A stretch of DNA of 64,000 nt from an uncultured Flavobacteriaceae bacterium (GTDB lineage Bacteria > Bacteroidota > Bacteroidia > Flavobacteriales > Flavobacteriaceae). The DNA lies in the NCBI GenBank assembly GCA_947488345.1, contig CANKZQ010000001.1:248001-312000 (forward strand), given 5' to 3'. Below, piece by piece: positions 35,926-44,938 of the stretch (its first letter is position 1; the number at the start of each line of letters is the position of its first letter). The position numbers and the translations under genes are program-made. The notes under the pieces are model-generated. The model had not been told where the DNA came from. It did no database searches and worked only from the letters and a program-made list of their open reading frames with translations.

Positions 35926-37554
35926 TTATTTACAACTATCGGCATATTCTTGTGCGAAAGCTAATAAACTTTCTTCAGTATTTGAAAAAGAACCTTCTTT
36001 AGCTAGTGCTGCCACATCCGGGCAATCAGCAGCCAATTTTGCTAGTTTCTTCTTAAAGCCTATAGAATAAGCTAATGAAGAAGTAGATTGTCCTTTCTTG
36101 TCTCCAGTTTTCATAAATACAAACTCTTTTTTATACTTGTATAAACTTAACTTTTCTCCCTTGAAAAGAACTTTTGCAAAATAGAATTTGGCTCCTCCAA
36201 GACTCACCACATTCCCTTGAGATTCTGAATCAGAATTTTGGCTAAATTTAACAGCCTCATAAGTTGATCCATTCACCACAAATGAAGCGTTCTCTCTTGC
36301 AAAATAATTTTTACTTTTCGCTTCACCATCATCCGTTAAGGTATATACTTTCACCGAATTCTTGTAATACTTTGTAAAGTCTAATTTACTGATATCGGTA
36401 TCTGGCATTACTTTAATTTTTAACGTTCCTTCTACAGTAGATCCATCGGCATTTGTAAAAACTGTTTCGACATATTTATCCTGGGCAACTGGTGCATCAT
36501 CAACAGCTTCTTCTTCTACTTCTGCAACATCGCTGCTCCCTGAATTATCAACGGTCTCAACAGGAAAGTGTCTTGTAGTTACTTTGTTTACTTCGAATGC
36601 CTTTTTTAACGCTTCTACGTCTTTAATCAATCTTTTTCCGTCTTTCTTATCGTAGTCATTCTCAATCACCTTATTCGCATATTCTAATGCTTTGTCTGGC
36701 ATATCAAAATGATAATATAAGCGTCCGATGTTATAGTAGCTCGCATATCTCATCTTACGATGCTTCTTCTTCTTAAGTTCTGTATAATTTGGAACAACGC
36801 TTTCGAAATACGCCACAATCGGGTCTAATTCTTTTTGTAATTCATCTAACGGTGCATCATGAGAAATCTTACCTAACATAGCTTTGATATCAGCCAATGC
36901 TTTGTTATGACCGGCATAGTCACTATTTTTCTTAGAATCTAAAATCCAAAATAACTCATTATCAACATATGGCTCATATCCATAAAGACGATTCAATCGT
37001 CTATTGATTTGATAAATAGAATTTGAAACGAATTCTCTCTGGAACTTACTTTTCAAATTAGAAGAGTTATTCTTATAGTAATTTGATGCTTTCGAATATG
37101 AGTTATATTCACTTCCCTTGTGAGTCTTCTGACTTCCTAAGGTATATAAAAGAGGTTTCCCTTGCGAATTTTTCACATCATATCTCCCACGTGTTGTATA
37201 CGTGATGACTGGAGTATAATATCTATCCGTACTTGTTACTTTTCCGTCTTTATCCTTATTCACTTTTTCTCTTTTAGAGATCTTAACTTCATCGACGATT
37301 ACGCTCTCAATATCAATATTGACATTAATGGTTGCTTCTTTTGCTAATTTTTCAAAACCATATACTTTGATCTTATCCGCAACTCTGCGATTGTTAGACT
37401 CAACAGCATACGTTCTAAAGCTTTCATCCAAAATAGGATTTGTTGGTAAGTTCGTGTACTTTACTTTGATGTACTGTCTATCTAAATCTACTTTTTGAGC
37501 ATAACTTGATAGCGTTACGAAACCTACTAATAGTAGTAGTGCACTTCTTCTCAT
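35926..37554 (-). CDS. secreted protein of unknown function with TPR-like helices
   Basis: Exported protein of 542 residues; signal peptide SALLLLVGFVTLSSYAQ. Residues about 20-190 are beta-rich. Residues about 215-320 are helical, with one TPR-like pair (YNIGRLYYHFDMPDKALEYANKVI). An acidic linker (VAEVEEEAVDDAP, about 345-360) follows, then a second beta-rich domain whose ETVFTNADGSTVEGTLKI suggests a small barrel. I do not recognise a named family. A monocistronic unit with its own terminator. Confidence 0.7.
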   Translation of the reverse strand: MRRSALLLLVGFVTLSSYAQKVDLDRQYIKVKYTNLPTNPILDESFRTYAVESNNRRVADKIKVYGFEKLAKEATINVNIDIESVIVDEVKISKREKVNKDKDGKVTSTDRYYTPVITYTTRGRYDVKNSQGKPLLYTLGSQKTHKGSEYNSYSKASNYYKNNSSNLKSKFQREFVSNSIYQINRRLNRLYGYEPYVDNELFWILDSKKNSDYAGHNKALADIKAMLGKISHDAPLDELQKELDPIVAYFESVVPNYTELKKKKHRKMRYASYYNIGRLYYHFDMPDKALEYANKVIENDYDKKDGKRLIKDVEALKKAFEVNKVTTRHFPVETVDNSGSSDVAEVEEEAVDDAPVAQDKYVETVFTNADGSTVEGTLKIKVMPDTDISKLDFTKYYKNSVKVYTLTDDGEAKSKNYFARENASFVVNGSTYEAVKFSQNSDSESQGNVVSLGGAKFYFAKVLFKGEKLSLYKYKKEFVFMKTGDKKGQSTSSLAYSIGFKKKLAKLAADCPDVAALAKEGSFSNTEESLLAFAQEYADSCK

Positions 37555-37697
37555 TTTAATTGATTGTTTTTAATTTAACGACTTTTAAGAATAGGTTTAA
37601 CGGTAGATTCATCTATATATTATATGATTTACTAAAATTAAACCGATACCTACTTTACAGGAACCGTGCCATAAATTAAAAAGCAACAATTATTTTT

Positions 37698-39128
37698 TTA
37701 AAAAATAAACGGAATGATAAATTGAAATAACAAAATGAGTAACAATACAGCAATAACATTAAGTACAACACCAGCTCTAACCATTTGATTCACTTTAATA
37801 TAACCGCTTGCAAAGACGATGGCATTTGGGGGTGTTGCCATGGGTAACATAAAGGCGCAACTACTTGCCATGGTGACCGGAATGAGTACATATAAAATTG
37901 GAACTTCCAAGCCGATGGCGATCCCTGCTACGACTGGCGCCAACACGGCCACTAGTGCTACATTACTCATCAGTTCAGTCATAAATAGCATCAATATGAT
38001 CAGTAAAGATACCGTGAAGAAAATACTAAAGTTACCTGATTTTATGGCCTCAGTAACAACATCGACCAAACCACTCGCTGACATTCCTTTGGCCAATGCC
38101 AATCCCCCTCCGAAAAGGATTAAAATACCCCATGCTAGCTTTTGGGTATCATTCCATTTAATAATAAAATCTCCTTCTTTGAGTTTAAAAGGAATGGCAA
38201 ACAAAGCAATCGCAGCACTCATACTGATAATCGTATCTGACAATGCTAAATTCGGAATATACTTATTGATAAGGGTTCTAAAAATCCATAGAAAGACTGT
38301 CACTCCAAATATGAGCAACACACGTTTTTCTTTTAAGGTTAAGGCCCCTAGTTTTTTTAACTCGCAATCAATGACTTCCCTAGAAGCGGTAAACTTTATA
38401 TTTTTATTCGGAAACATCCATTTCACCAAAACAAAATAAATAATGGTAATCATTACGATTGAAAATGGCAACCCAAAAGTCATCCATTTTAAAAATGAAA
38501 TTTCAATATTATATTCGTTTTCTAACAAACCTATCAATACTGAATTTGGAGGTGTTCCTATGACCGTGGCAATACCACCAGCATTCGCCGAAAAAGCAAT
38601 ACCCAACATCACACTGAGGGCAAAATTTTGATCATCTTTAGTAAAGCCATCTTCATCATCAATTAATAAACGAATTACTGAAAGTGCAATGGGCAACATC
38701 ACCACGGTACTTGCGGTGTTACTAATCCACATACTCATTAAACCCGTTGCGATCATGAATCCTAAAACGACTTTATCGGGTGTTGTTCCCGTTAAACGGA
38801 TAATATTCAGGGCTATTCGCTTGTGAAGGTTCACTTTTTCGAGTGCAAGTGCCAATACAAACCCGCCAAAGAATAAAAAGATAATCGGACTTCCATAATT
38901 AGCTCCAACTTCGGCAATCGGCATAATTTTTAGCAATGGAAACAACACTAAAGGCAGCAGCGCGGTTACAGAGATCGATACTGTTTCTGTAATCCACCAA
39001 GTCACCATCCATAGAGCCACACCAATGACTGCATCTCCTTTTTGAGATACTAATTCGATCGGCAGATTGATGGCTATTAGAAATAATAGCGGCCCTAAAA
39101 AGAGACCAATTATTTTTGAGGGTGACAT
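37698..39128 (-). CDS. DASS-family sodium/dicarboxylate (or sulfate) symporter
   Basis: Integral membrane transporter of 476 residues with about 11-12 hydrophobic segments and inverted-repeat topology. The two substrate/sodium signatures are MWISNTASTVVMLP near residue 133 and ELMSNVALVAVLAP near residue 388. The TWWITETVSISVTALLPLVLFP segment near residue 45 is characteristic of SLC13/DASS. It probably imports C4-dicarboxylates or related anions with Na+. Which anion cannot be read from sequence. Separated from lysS by a strong terminator. Confidence 0.9.
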   Translation of the reverse strand: MSPSKIIGLFLGPLLFLIAINLPIELVSQKGDAVIGVALWMVTWWITETVSISVTALLPLVLFPLLKIMPIAEVGANYGSPIIFLFFGGFVLALALEKVNLHKRIALNIIRLTGTTPDKVVLGFMIATGLMSMWISNTASTVVMLPIALSVIRLLIDDEDGFTKDDQNFALSVMLGIAFSANAGGIATVIGTPPNSVLIGLLENEYNIEISFLKWMTFGLPFSIVMITIIYFVLVKWMFPNKNIKFTASREVIDCELKKLGALTLKEKRVLLIFGVTVFLWIFRTLINKYIPNLALSDTIISMSAAIALFAIPFKLKEGDFIIKWNDTQKLAWGILILFGGGLALAKGMSASGLVDVVTEAIKSGNFSIFFTVSLLIILMLFMTELMSNVALVAVLAPVVAGIAIGLEVPILYVLIPVTMASSCAFMLPMATPPNAIVFASGYIKVNQMVRAGVVLNVIAVLLLILLFQFIIPFIF

Positions 39129-39157
39129 ATCGAATACGAATATAAATTATTTCAAAC

Positions 39158-39190
39158 AAAAAAGGAATTACATAATGTAATTCCTTTTTT
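39158..39190 (-). terminator. terminator after lysS
   Basis: AAAAAAGGAATTACA and its complement, 15-base arms with a 3-base loop, ending in six T on the transcribed strand. Confidence 0.85.
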
Positions 39191-39199
39191 CTATTCTAG

Positions 39200-39219
39200 A
39201 TTCCTGCCTTGGCAGGAAT
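39200..39219. repeat. ATTCCTGCC-TT-GGCAGGAAT hairpin repeat
   Basis: Perfect 9-base arms with a 2-base spacer, sitting between the lysS stop and the lysS terminator. Same family as the hairpin at 28582-28595. The GC-rich stem in AT-rich DNA points to a small dispersed intergenic element. Confidence 0.65.
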
Positions 39220-39232
39220 AACAATTAAGTAA

Positions 39233-40927
39233 TCACACAGCTTCAACGAAAAGCCCTTCATCTGTCTTCGTTACCTTTGCCAGGTTGTTCTTGGTCAAAC
39301 CCTTAATAGATTTGTCCCATTTTTTATTACTTAAACCAGACTGTGTCTTTAGCTCATTTAAATCAATTTTTTCTACTTTTTGAATCGTCGCTAGTAGTGC
39401 CTTTTCTTCCTCATTTAATTCAACAGAAGGTGCCTTTTTTTCTGGACGCATTTGAGGGAAAAACAAGACTTCTTGAATTGACTGGTTGTTCGTTAAGAAC
39501 ATTATCAAACGATCCATTCCAATACCCAATCCTGAAGTAGGCGGCATACCATATTCTAAAGCGCGTAAAAAGTCATAATCGATAAATTCTGTAGCCTCAT
39601 CGTCACCCTTTGCGGCCAATTTTAACTGTGCTTCAAAACGTTCGCGCTGATCGATAGGATCATTCAATTCAGAATAGGCATTTGCAATTTCTTTACCACA
39701 TACCATCAACTCAAAACGCTCTGTCAATTCTGGATTATCACGGTGTTCTTTACACAACGGACTCATTTCTTTTGGATAGTCTGTTATATACGTAGGCTGA
39801 ATATAATTACCTTCACATTTCTCACCAAAAATCTCATCAATGAGTTTTCCTTTACCCATTGTATCATCTACTTCGATTCCCATTTCTTTTGCGGCCGCTC
39901 TTAGTTCATCTTCAGATTTACCAGTAATATCAAAGCCAGTAAACTGCTTAATCGAATCGGTCATAGTCACTCGAGCATAAGGCGCTTTAAAATCAATCTC
40001 GTTTTCTCCGAAGGTCGCTTTTGTCGTACCATTTACAGCAATCGCACAGTACTCTAATAATTGCTCTACAAACTCCATCATCCAATTATAATCTTTGTAG
40101 GCCACATAGATTTCCATAGCGGTAAATTCTGGATTGTGTGTTCTATCCATGCCTTCATTACGGAAGTTTTTAGAAAACTCATAAACCCCTTCAAAACCTC
40201 CAACAATTAATCGTTTTAAATATAATTCGTTGGCAATACGCATGTACAATGGAATATCTAACGAGTTATGATGCGTGACAAAAGGACGTGCCGCCGCTCC
40301 ACCAGGAATGGGTTGTAAAATTGGTGTTTCTACCTCAAAATATCCGGCATCATTAAAAAATTGACGCATTGCATTGAACAATTTTGTGCGCTTTACAAAA
40401 ACATCTTTCACATGTGGGTTTACCACCAAATCGGCATAACGCTGGCGATACCTCAACTCTGGATCCGTAAAAGCATCATACACGACACCATCTTTTTCTT
40501 TCGGTAGGGGCAATGGCTTCAACGCCTTACTCAATAATGTAAAGTCCTCAACTCGCACGGTCATCTCTCCTACTTTAGTCGTAAACAGGTCACCTTCTAT
40601 GCCAATAAAATCACCTAAGTCCAATAATTTTTTAAATACATCATTGTATTTAGATTTATCTTCGCCAGAACATATTTCGTCTCGATTGAAATATACTTGA
40701 ATTCTTCCGTTTGCATCTTGCAACTGAGCAAACGAAGCCTTTCCTTGAATATTAATCGCCATTAATCTACCGGCAATTACAACCTTTTTACCTTCTGTAA
40801 AATTCTCTTTGATCTCTTTTGACGTACTTGTTACCGGATATAAATCGGCTGGATAAGGGTTAATTCCTAACGCCCGTAATTTCGAAAGTTTCTCTCGTCT
40901 AACAATTTCTTGCTCTGATAATTGCAT
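39233..40927 (-). CDS. lysS: lysyl-tRNA synthetase, class II
   Basis: Charges tRNA-Lys, 564 residues. The N-terminal OB anticodon-binding domain (about 50-150: [23 protein letters not shown]) precedes the catalytic core, with motif 2 [14 protein letters not shown] near residue 254 and motif 3 [11 protein letters not shown] near 466. Compared with the roughly 500-residue E. coli enzyme it has a C-terminal extension of about 60 residues (from [11 protein letters not shown]) that looks like a small winged-helix-like domain, usual in this phylum. A perfect TAATTTTG box lies at 40946-40953. Confidence 0.98.
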   Translation of the reverse strand: MQLSEQEIVRREKLSKLRALGINPYPADLYPVTSTSKEIKENFTEGKKVVIAGRLMAINIQGKASFAQLQDANGRIQVYFNRDEICSGEDKSKYNDVFKKLLDLGDFIGIEGDLFTTKVGEMTVRVEDFTLLSKALKPLPLPKEKDGVVYDAFTDPELRYRQRYADLVVNPHVKDVFVKRTKLFNAMRQFFNDAGYFEVETPILQPIPGGAAARPFVTHHNSLDIPLYMRIANELYLKRLIVGGFEGVYEFSKNFRNEGMDRTHNPEFTAMEIYVAYKDYNWMMEFVEQLLEYCAIAVNGTTKATFGENEIDFKAPYARVTMTDSIKQFTGFDITGKSEDELRAAAKEMGIEVDDTMGKGKLIDEIFGEKCEGNYIQPTYITDYPKEMSPLCKEHRDNPELTERFELMVCGKEIANAYSELNDPIDQRERFEAQLKLAAKGDDEATEFIDYDFLRALEYGMPPTSGLGIGMDRLIMFLTNNQSIQEVLFFPQMRPEKKAPSVELNEEEKALLATIQKVEKIDLNELKTQSGLSNKKWDKSIKGLTKNNLAKVTKTDEGLFVEAV

Positions 40928-40945
40928 AGTATAATTTTAAAGTTG

Positions 40946-40953
40946 CAAAATTA
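40946..40953 (-). promoter_or_regulatory. -7 box of lysS
   Basis: Minus strand TAATTTTG, perfect TAnnTTTG, 18 bases before the ATG. Confidence 0.5.
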
Positions 40954-40982
40954 CACTATTTACAAAAAGAATTACAGAATTT

Positions 40983-41861
40983 TTAATTTGATTTTATCAT
41001 CGTCAAATTTTGCTGAATACCCTTATGATTGGGGTGAAGGTTTAGGGCGTCTGTTAACACTTTAACAGCTCTTTCTTTATAACCATTTGCACCCAATGTA
41101 TTTGCCAAACTCATGTAGGCTCTAGGTTGGTCAGGAAAGAGCACCGTATTTAGTTTAAAGACCTGTATTGCTTCCTCCGTTTTACGTTGTGTGGCCAATA
41201 ACCTGGCATAGGTATTCAACTCATACATGTTCTTTGCTAACTTCTTAAAGTTCGGTAATGCTTCAAGTGCCTTATCATAAAAATCTTTATCATCGATAAT
41301 GCGACTTACTTCGGTCACTAACTGATAGTTTGATTGATAATCTCCATTGATGATACTCACTATATCTTCTTCTAGTGATTTGATTGGAGATTCTACTATT
41401 CTATTAATCTCTTTTCCTTTTTTATAAAAAATGAAGGTAGGCACTCTGTGTATATTCAATCCGCGTTCTTCATGATCTGGGCTTTGCTTATACATATCGG
41501 GTTGACTACTCACGGCAATCATTGTAAGTTGATTCATCGGAAAATTAGCGGCATCCAAAATCTTATAAAAACGAGGTACTTCTCTTCTACTATCACCACA
41601 CCAGGTGCCCATAAAAGCGATAATATTGTATTGTTTAAGCTTACGCTGAATGTTATCAATTGCTTCTTCATTTGGTTGATAGTCATTAAACTGAGCCAAA
41701 AACCAATGCTTATAATTGTCTGATGTGAGACCTGTTTTATCAATTTTACCTAATAAATGAGGTTTTTTACCTTGTTCTATAATTTCGTTGTTTAACGATT
41801 GTGATTGTGACGTACATGACCATACTAAGACCATGATTAAGATTAAATAGGAATGTTTCAT
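40983..41861 (-). CDS. thioredoxin-fold lipoprotein with C-terminal TPRs
   Basis: Exported lipoprotein of 292 residues (lipobox VLVWSC, Cys16). A thioredoxin-like domain spans about 60-175; the cis-Pro loop is HRVPTFIFYKKG. The active site reads GTWCGDSRRE, so the second cysteine of CxxC is Ser and the protein is monothiol. TPR-like helices occupy about 190-285 (TQRKTEEAIQVFKLN, GYKERAVKVLTDALNLHPNHKG). A classical disulfide oxidoreductase is therefore unlikely; thiol-dependent binding or glutathione-type chemistry is possible. It lies downstream of a LuxR-type regulator on the same strand, 99 bases away. Confidence 0.75.
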   Translation of the reverse strand: MKHSYLILIMVLVWSCTSQSQSLNNEIIEQGKKPHLLGKIDKTGLTSDNYKHWFLAQFNDYQPNEEAIDNIQRKLKQYNIIAFMGTWCGDSRREVPRFYKILDAANFPMNQLTMIAVSSQPDMYKQSPDHEERGLNIHRVPTFIFYKKGKEINRIVESPIKSLEEDIVSIINGDYQSNYQLVTEVSRIIDDKDFYDKALEALPNFKKLAKNMYELNTYARLLATQRKTEEAIQVFKLNTVLFPDQPRAYMSLANTLGANGYKERAVKVLTDALNLHPNHKGIQQNLTMIKSN

Positions 41862-41960
41862 TTGGGTTATTTTTTGAAAGCTAAATTCAAAAAATAGACC
41901 TCATATATGTTTAAAATTGGGGTTGAAATAGGGACTAGAACCCCGGTGGATTTTTGTTAA

Positions 41961-43028
41961 CTAACTATTATACAAGCTCTTTAGCTCATCTCTAGATTGA
42001 ATGCCTAACTTCTTATACAAGTTGTTTATGTGCGTTTTGACCGTACTCAGACTGACAAAAATTTCAGAAGCGACTTCCTTATTCGTTTTATCTTGTAAAA
42101 TGAGTTCTAAAATTTTTTGTTCTTGCTTAGTAAGTTGATCCGTCAAGTTCTGCTTTTTGGTTTGTTTAGTTTTGACCAGTCTCCACCATAGCCATAGGTT
42201 CACAAGTACTGATACAACTAACAAAACATAAGACCAGCGAAATATAAGTATACTTTCTTCATATGATTGCCCAATCGTTGTGCTTATATATTTATCTGAA
42301 GATAATTCGGTACTGTATTGATTAAGATATGATGAATTTGGATATTTAGTATCAAGTCTTTCTAACAATTGATCATAATAGTCATTCGCTGCTAAATCTT
42401 TCGTATAATAAGCATATAGATCACTACTCCTATCCGATAAAAAATTATAAATATATAACTCGGCTAAAGGCTCATCAAGTGACGCTCCAAAAGACTGAAA
42501 GGTTGAAAACCACTTTTTATTGTTCAATTTTCTGCTGGCTTCGCTTCTATAATCGGCATAATCATATGCCATTAATTCTTGCAACGAATCTATTCGAAAA
42601 AAAACATTTGATTTTGTATTTGTAGATTGTATACTGCAAAACATTTGATTATTTCCAGAAATGGGTAAATCGATGGTATCATTATTATTGGCAATAAAAA
42701 TTATTTCCTGGCTGTTATCGCAATGTCCATTAAAATGATTGGTATTTTGATCTTTATCATTACAACTATCTACATGAATTCTATAAATTCTATTTTTTTC
42801 ATCTAGATTATTTCCTTTAAACTCAAAATAATTATCGACAATATTTGTTTTACTAATAATTTGCTCTGCATGAACTCCAGAAATCTTTCGATAGTCGTCA
42901 ACAATAGATAAATACGCTTCGCCGCTCCAAGCATCATTTTCAATAGAGCCCTTAAACACATATTGAGCCATTACTATTTGACTCATGAACAACGCCGCAA
43001 TGATTACAAAAATGCCTTTAATTTTCAT
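41961..43028 (-). CDS. membrane-anchored LuxR-type transcription regulator
   Basis: Protein of 355 residues with a signal peptide (FVIIAALFMSQIVMAQ), an extracytoplasmic domain (about 20-245) resembling the beta-rich DUF4369-like binding domains of this phylum, one membrane span (about 248-270, WSYVLLVVSVLVNLWLWW) and a cytosolic GerE/LuxR helix-turn-helix (about 296-355: LTKQEQKILELILQDKTNKEVASEIFV split by the turn, then STVKTHINNLYKKLGI). It can thus sense outside and bind DNA without a kinase. The thioredoxin-fold lipoprotein downstream may be a target or partner. Confidence 0.82.
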   Translation of the reverse strand: MKIKGIFVIIAALFMSQIVMAQYVFKGSIENDAWSGEAYLSIVDDYRKISGVHAEQIISKTNIVDNYFEFKGNNLDEKNRIYRIHVDSCNDKDQNTNHFNGHCDNSQEIIFIANNNDTIDLPISGNNQMFCSIQSTNTKSNVFFRIDSLQELMAYDYADYRSEASRKLNNKKWFSTFQSFGASLDEPLAELYIYNFLSDRSSDLYAYYTKDLAANDYYDQLLERLDTKYPNSSYLNQYSTELSSDKYISTTIGQSYEESILIFRWSYVLLVVSVLVNLWLWWRLVKTKQTKKQNLTDQLTKQEQKILELILQDKTNKEVASEIFVSLSTVKTHINNLYKKLGIQSRDELKSLYNS

Positions 43029-43177
43029 CGATACTAAACTACTATAATTAATCCTTTTAAAAAAAGTAATTTTCTATAAAACGTAACATTTATAGTATCT
43101 AGACGACCTATAGTTGAAAGTTTCAGTTGGATAAGGTCTCATTATAAAAGAAGATGTATTCATCGAACTAATTAACG

Positions 43178-43185
43178 TATATTTG
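43178..43185 (+). promoter_or_regulatory. -7 box of the Pmp3-lipoprotein-lipB operon
   Basis: Plus strand TATATTTG, perfect TAnnTTTG, 15 bases before the Pmp3 ATG. Confidence 0.55.
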
Positions 43186-43200
43186 TAAACGAAATAAAGT

Positions 43201-43359
43201 ATGAGTTTTTTTAGAGTATTGTTATCGATTATTTGTCCACCACTTGCAGTAATAGATAAAGGTTGTGGTTCTATTTTAATTGTATTTATTCTCACTATTT
43301 TTGCCTGGATTCCTGGGGTATTAGGAGCTCTCATTATTTTGAACAATCCTAATCGTTAA
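43201..43359 (+). CDS. YqaE/Pmp3-family small membrane protein
   Basis: A 52-residue gene, easily missed. I translated it directly: MSFFRVLLSIICPPLAVIDK, then GCGSILIVFILTIFAWIPGV, then LGALIILNNPNR. Two hydrophobic helices with the CPPLAV motif, a Gly-Cys-Gly turn and WIPG are diagnostic for the Pmp3/YqaE family, which affects membrane potential and salt or stress tolerance in other organisms. A perfect TAnnTTTG box precedes it, and the next lipoprotein gene begins 3 bases after the stop. A longer open frame on the opposite strand here is spurious. Confidence 0.9.
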   Translation: MSFFRVLLSIICPPLAVIDKGCGSILIVFILTIFAWIPGVLGALIILNNPNR

Positions 43360-43362
43360 TAT

Positions 43363-44136
43363 ATGAAATTAAAAAATCTTCTAGCACTTTCTATTTGTAT
43401 CCTAATTTTTAGTAGCTGTGAAATTGTTCAAGAAATTAAATTTGAAGAAAACGGCGGTGGTAAATACAGCCTTGGTTTTGACATGAGCGAAATGATGAAA
43501 ATGGGTGCGACTTCAAAAAGTGATAGCTCAAAGGCAAAGCAGCTAGATACCCTTATTAATTTTTCGAAATTCTTAGAGGAACGAAAAGATAGTATTGCCA
43601 AATTATCTAAAAAGGAAAGAGAAAAAATTGAATTATTAAAGGATTTTGAATTGTACATGAAATCAGACACAGCTACGAATCAGTTGGTCATGAACATCAA
43701 TTATTATTTCAAAGACATCAATGATTTAAATAAGTTTGGTGAAAAATTAAAGGATCAAAATGTAAAAGAATTAGATCTTTTCAACAAACAACTCAAACCG
43801 AAAAACAAGAAGGATTCTTCTGACGACGCTTTCCCAGATTTTAATAAATCGTTTACGACAACTTTTACGAAGAAAAAATTTACCCGAAAGATCACGGAAA
43901 AGGCGTATCATGATGCTGTAAAAAAGAAGGACACGACCATGAAGAAAGACAACCCTATGTCTAATATGATTCGTTTTAAACAGCGTTTTATTTTTCCGTA
44001 TAAAATCAAATCTGTAAGTAATAAAAATGTGCGTATTCTTTCTGACTTTAAAGGTATCGAACAAGATGCCAATTTTTATGAAATGAATAATGATCCCACC
44101 TTTTTTGATGTTGAAGTAGAATTTGAAAATGAATAA
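43363..44136 (+). CDS. lipoprotein of unknown function upstream of lipB
   Basis: Exported lipoprotein of 257 residues (ALSICILIFSSC, Cys19). The mature protein starts with a beta strand (VQEIKFEENGGGKYSLGFD), then a helical, highly charged middle (about 55-150) with many Lys and Asp, and a C-terminal beta segment (FPYKIKSVSNKNVRIL) ending in FDVEVEFENE. No catalytic motif and no family I can name. It lies 3 bases after the Pmp3 gene and overlaps lipB by 8 bases, so the three form one operon. Confidence 0.7.
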   Translation: MKLKNLLALSICILIFSSCEIVQEIKFEENGGGKYSLGFDMSEMMKMGATSKSDSSKAKQLDTLINFSKFLEERKDSIAKLSKKEREKIELLKDFELYMKSDTATNQLVMNINYYFKDINDLNKFGEKLKDQNVKELDLFNKQLKPKNKKDSSDDAFPDFNKSFTTTFTKKKFTRKITEKAYHDAVKKKDTTMKKDNPMSNMIRFKQRFIFPYKIKSVSNKNVRILSDFKGIEQDANFYEMNNDPTFFDVEVEFENE

Positions 44137-44860
44137 AAGTATCCACATACAAGATCTTGGCATTAAAGATTATAAGGAAACTTGGGATTACCAAGAGGAG
44201 TTATTTGATGCGATCATCCAGTTAAAGCGAAAAAACAGAAATGAGAATTTGTCGCTAAAAACACCGAATCACTTTTTGTTTGTTGAACATCCTCATGTTT
44301 ACACACTTGGAAAAAGTGGCGATTTTAATAACTTGCTATTAAATGAAGAACAACTTATTGAAAAAGGGATTACATTTCATAAGATAAATCGTGGCGGTGA
44401 TATTACATATCACGGATTTGGTCAAATAGTAGGCTATCCTATTTTAGATTTGGATAATTTCTTTAATGACATTCATAAATACATGCGTTTTTTAGAAGAA
44501 ACCATGATTCAAGTATTGGCAGAATATGATTTAAAAGGAGAGCGAAGTGATGGTGAAACAGGCGTTTGGTTAGATGTTGGCACCCCATTTGCGCGAAAAA
44601 TATGTGCGCTCGGTGTACGAAGCAGTCGGTGGGTAACCATGCATGGTTTTGCTTTAAACGTCAATACAAATTTGGGATATTTTGATCATATTATTCCCTG
44701 CGGTATACGGGGTAAAGCGGTGACTTCATTGGAAGTTGAACTCGGAAGAAAATTAGATATTGATGAAGTGAAACAACATATTTTGCGTCATTTTTCTTCT
44801 ATTTTTGAAGCCACTTTTTTATCTACTGAACAACCAGTTAAAAAAAAGATTCAGATTTAA
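44129..44860 (+). CDS. lipB: lipoyl(octanoyl) transferase
   Basis: Transfers octanoyl from ACP to lipoyl domains, 243 residues from the ATG at 44129. Family motifs: FVEHPHVYTLGKSGD, NRGGDITYHGFGQIVGYP, the lysine in FARKICALGVR and the thioester cysteine in HIIPCGIRGKAVTSL. The frame can be extended only to a TTG two codons earlier, so ATG is preferred. It overlaps the lipoprotein gene by 8 bases. No lipA is in the window. Confidence 0.97.
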   Translation: MNKSIHIQDLGIKDYKETWDYQEELFDAIIQLKRKNRNENLSLKTPNHFLFVEHPHVYTLGKSGDFNNLLLNEEQLIEKGITFHKINRGGDITYHGFGQIVGYPILDLDNFFNDIHKYMRFLEETMIQVLAEYDLKGERSDGETGVWLDVGTPFARKICALGVRSSRWVTMHGFALNVNTNLGYFDHIIPCGIRGKAVTSLEVELGRKLDIDEVKQHILRHFSSIFEATFLSTEQPVKKKIQI

Positions 44861-44868
44861 TACTGTAC

Positions 44869-44938
44869 CGAAGATACAGAAATAGACTCAGCATGACTAT
44901 GAAGAAAATTCACTGAAGTCTCCTCATGAGAACAATCT
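44869..44938. repeat. degenerate intergenic repeats between lipB and ndpA-like gene
   Basis: 44914-44938 matches bases 14507-14531 of the long inverted-repeat element at 21 of 25 positions. Just before it, 44884-44899 (AGACTCAGCATGACTA) resembles the GCTCAGCATGAC-type repeats common in flavobacterial intergenic DNA. The copy overlaps the TAG stop of the minus-strand gene. No reading frame or hairpin terminator is seen between the two convergent stops. Confidence 0.5.

Noticed and set aside
35802-35945. N-terminal extension of the DUF2846 gene
   Set aside because: It would pass through the neighbour's terminator and overlap its 3' end, and it would place 48 residues before a good signal peptide.
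37819-38439. 206-codon frame opposite the DASS transporter
   Set aside because: Shadow of a well-supported transporter gene.
43074-43346. 90-codon open frame on the minus strand
   Set aside because: It is antisense to the Pmp3 gene, has no family features, and its upstream side is the start of another operon.
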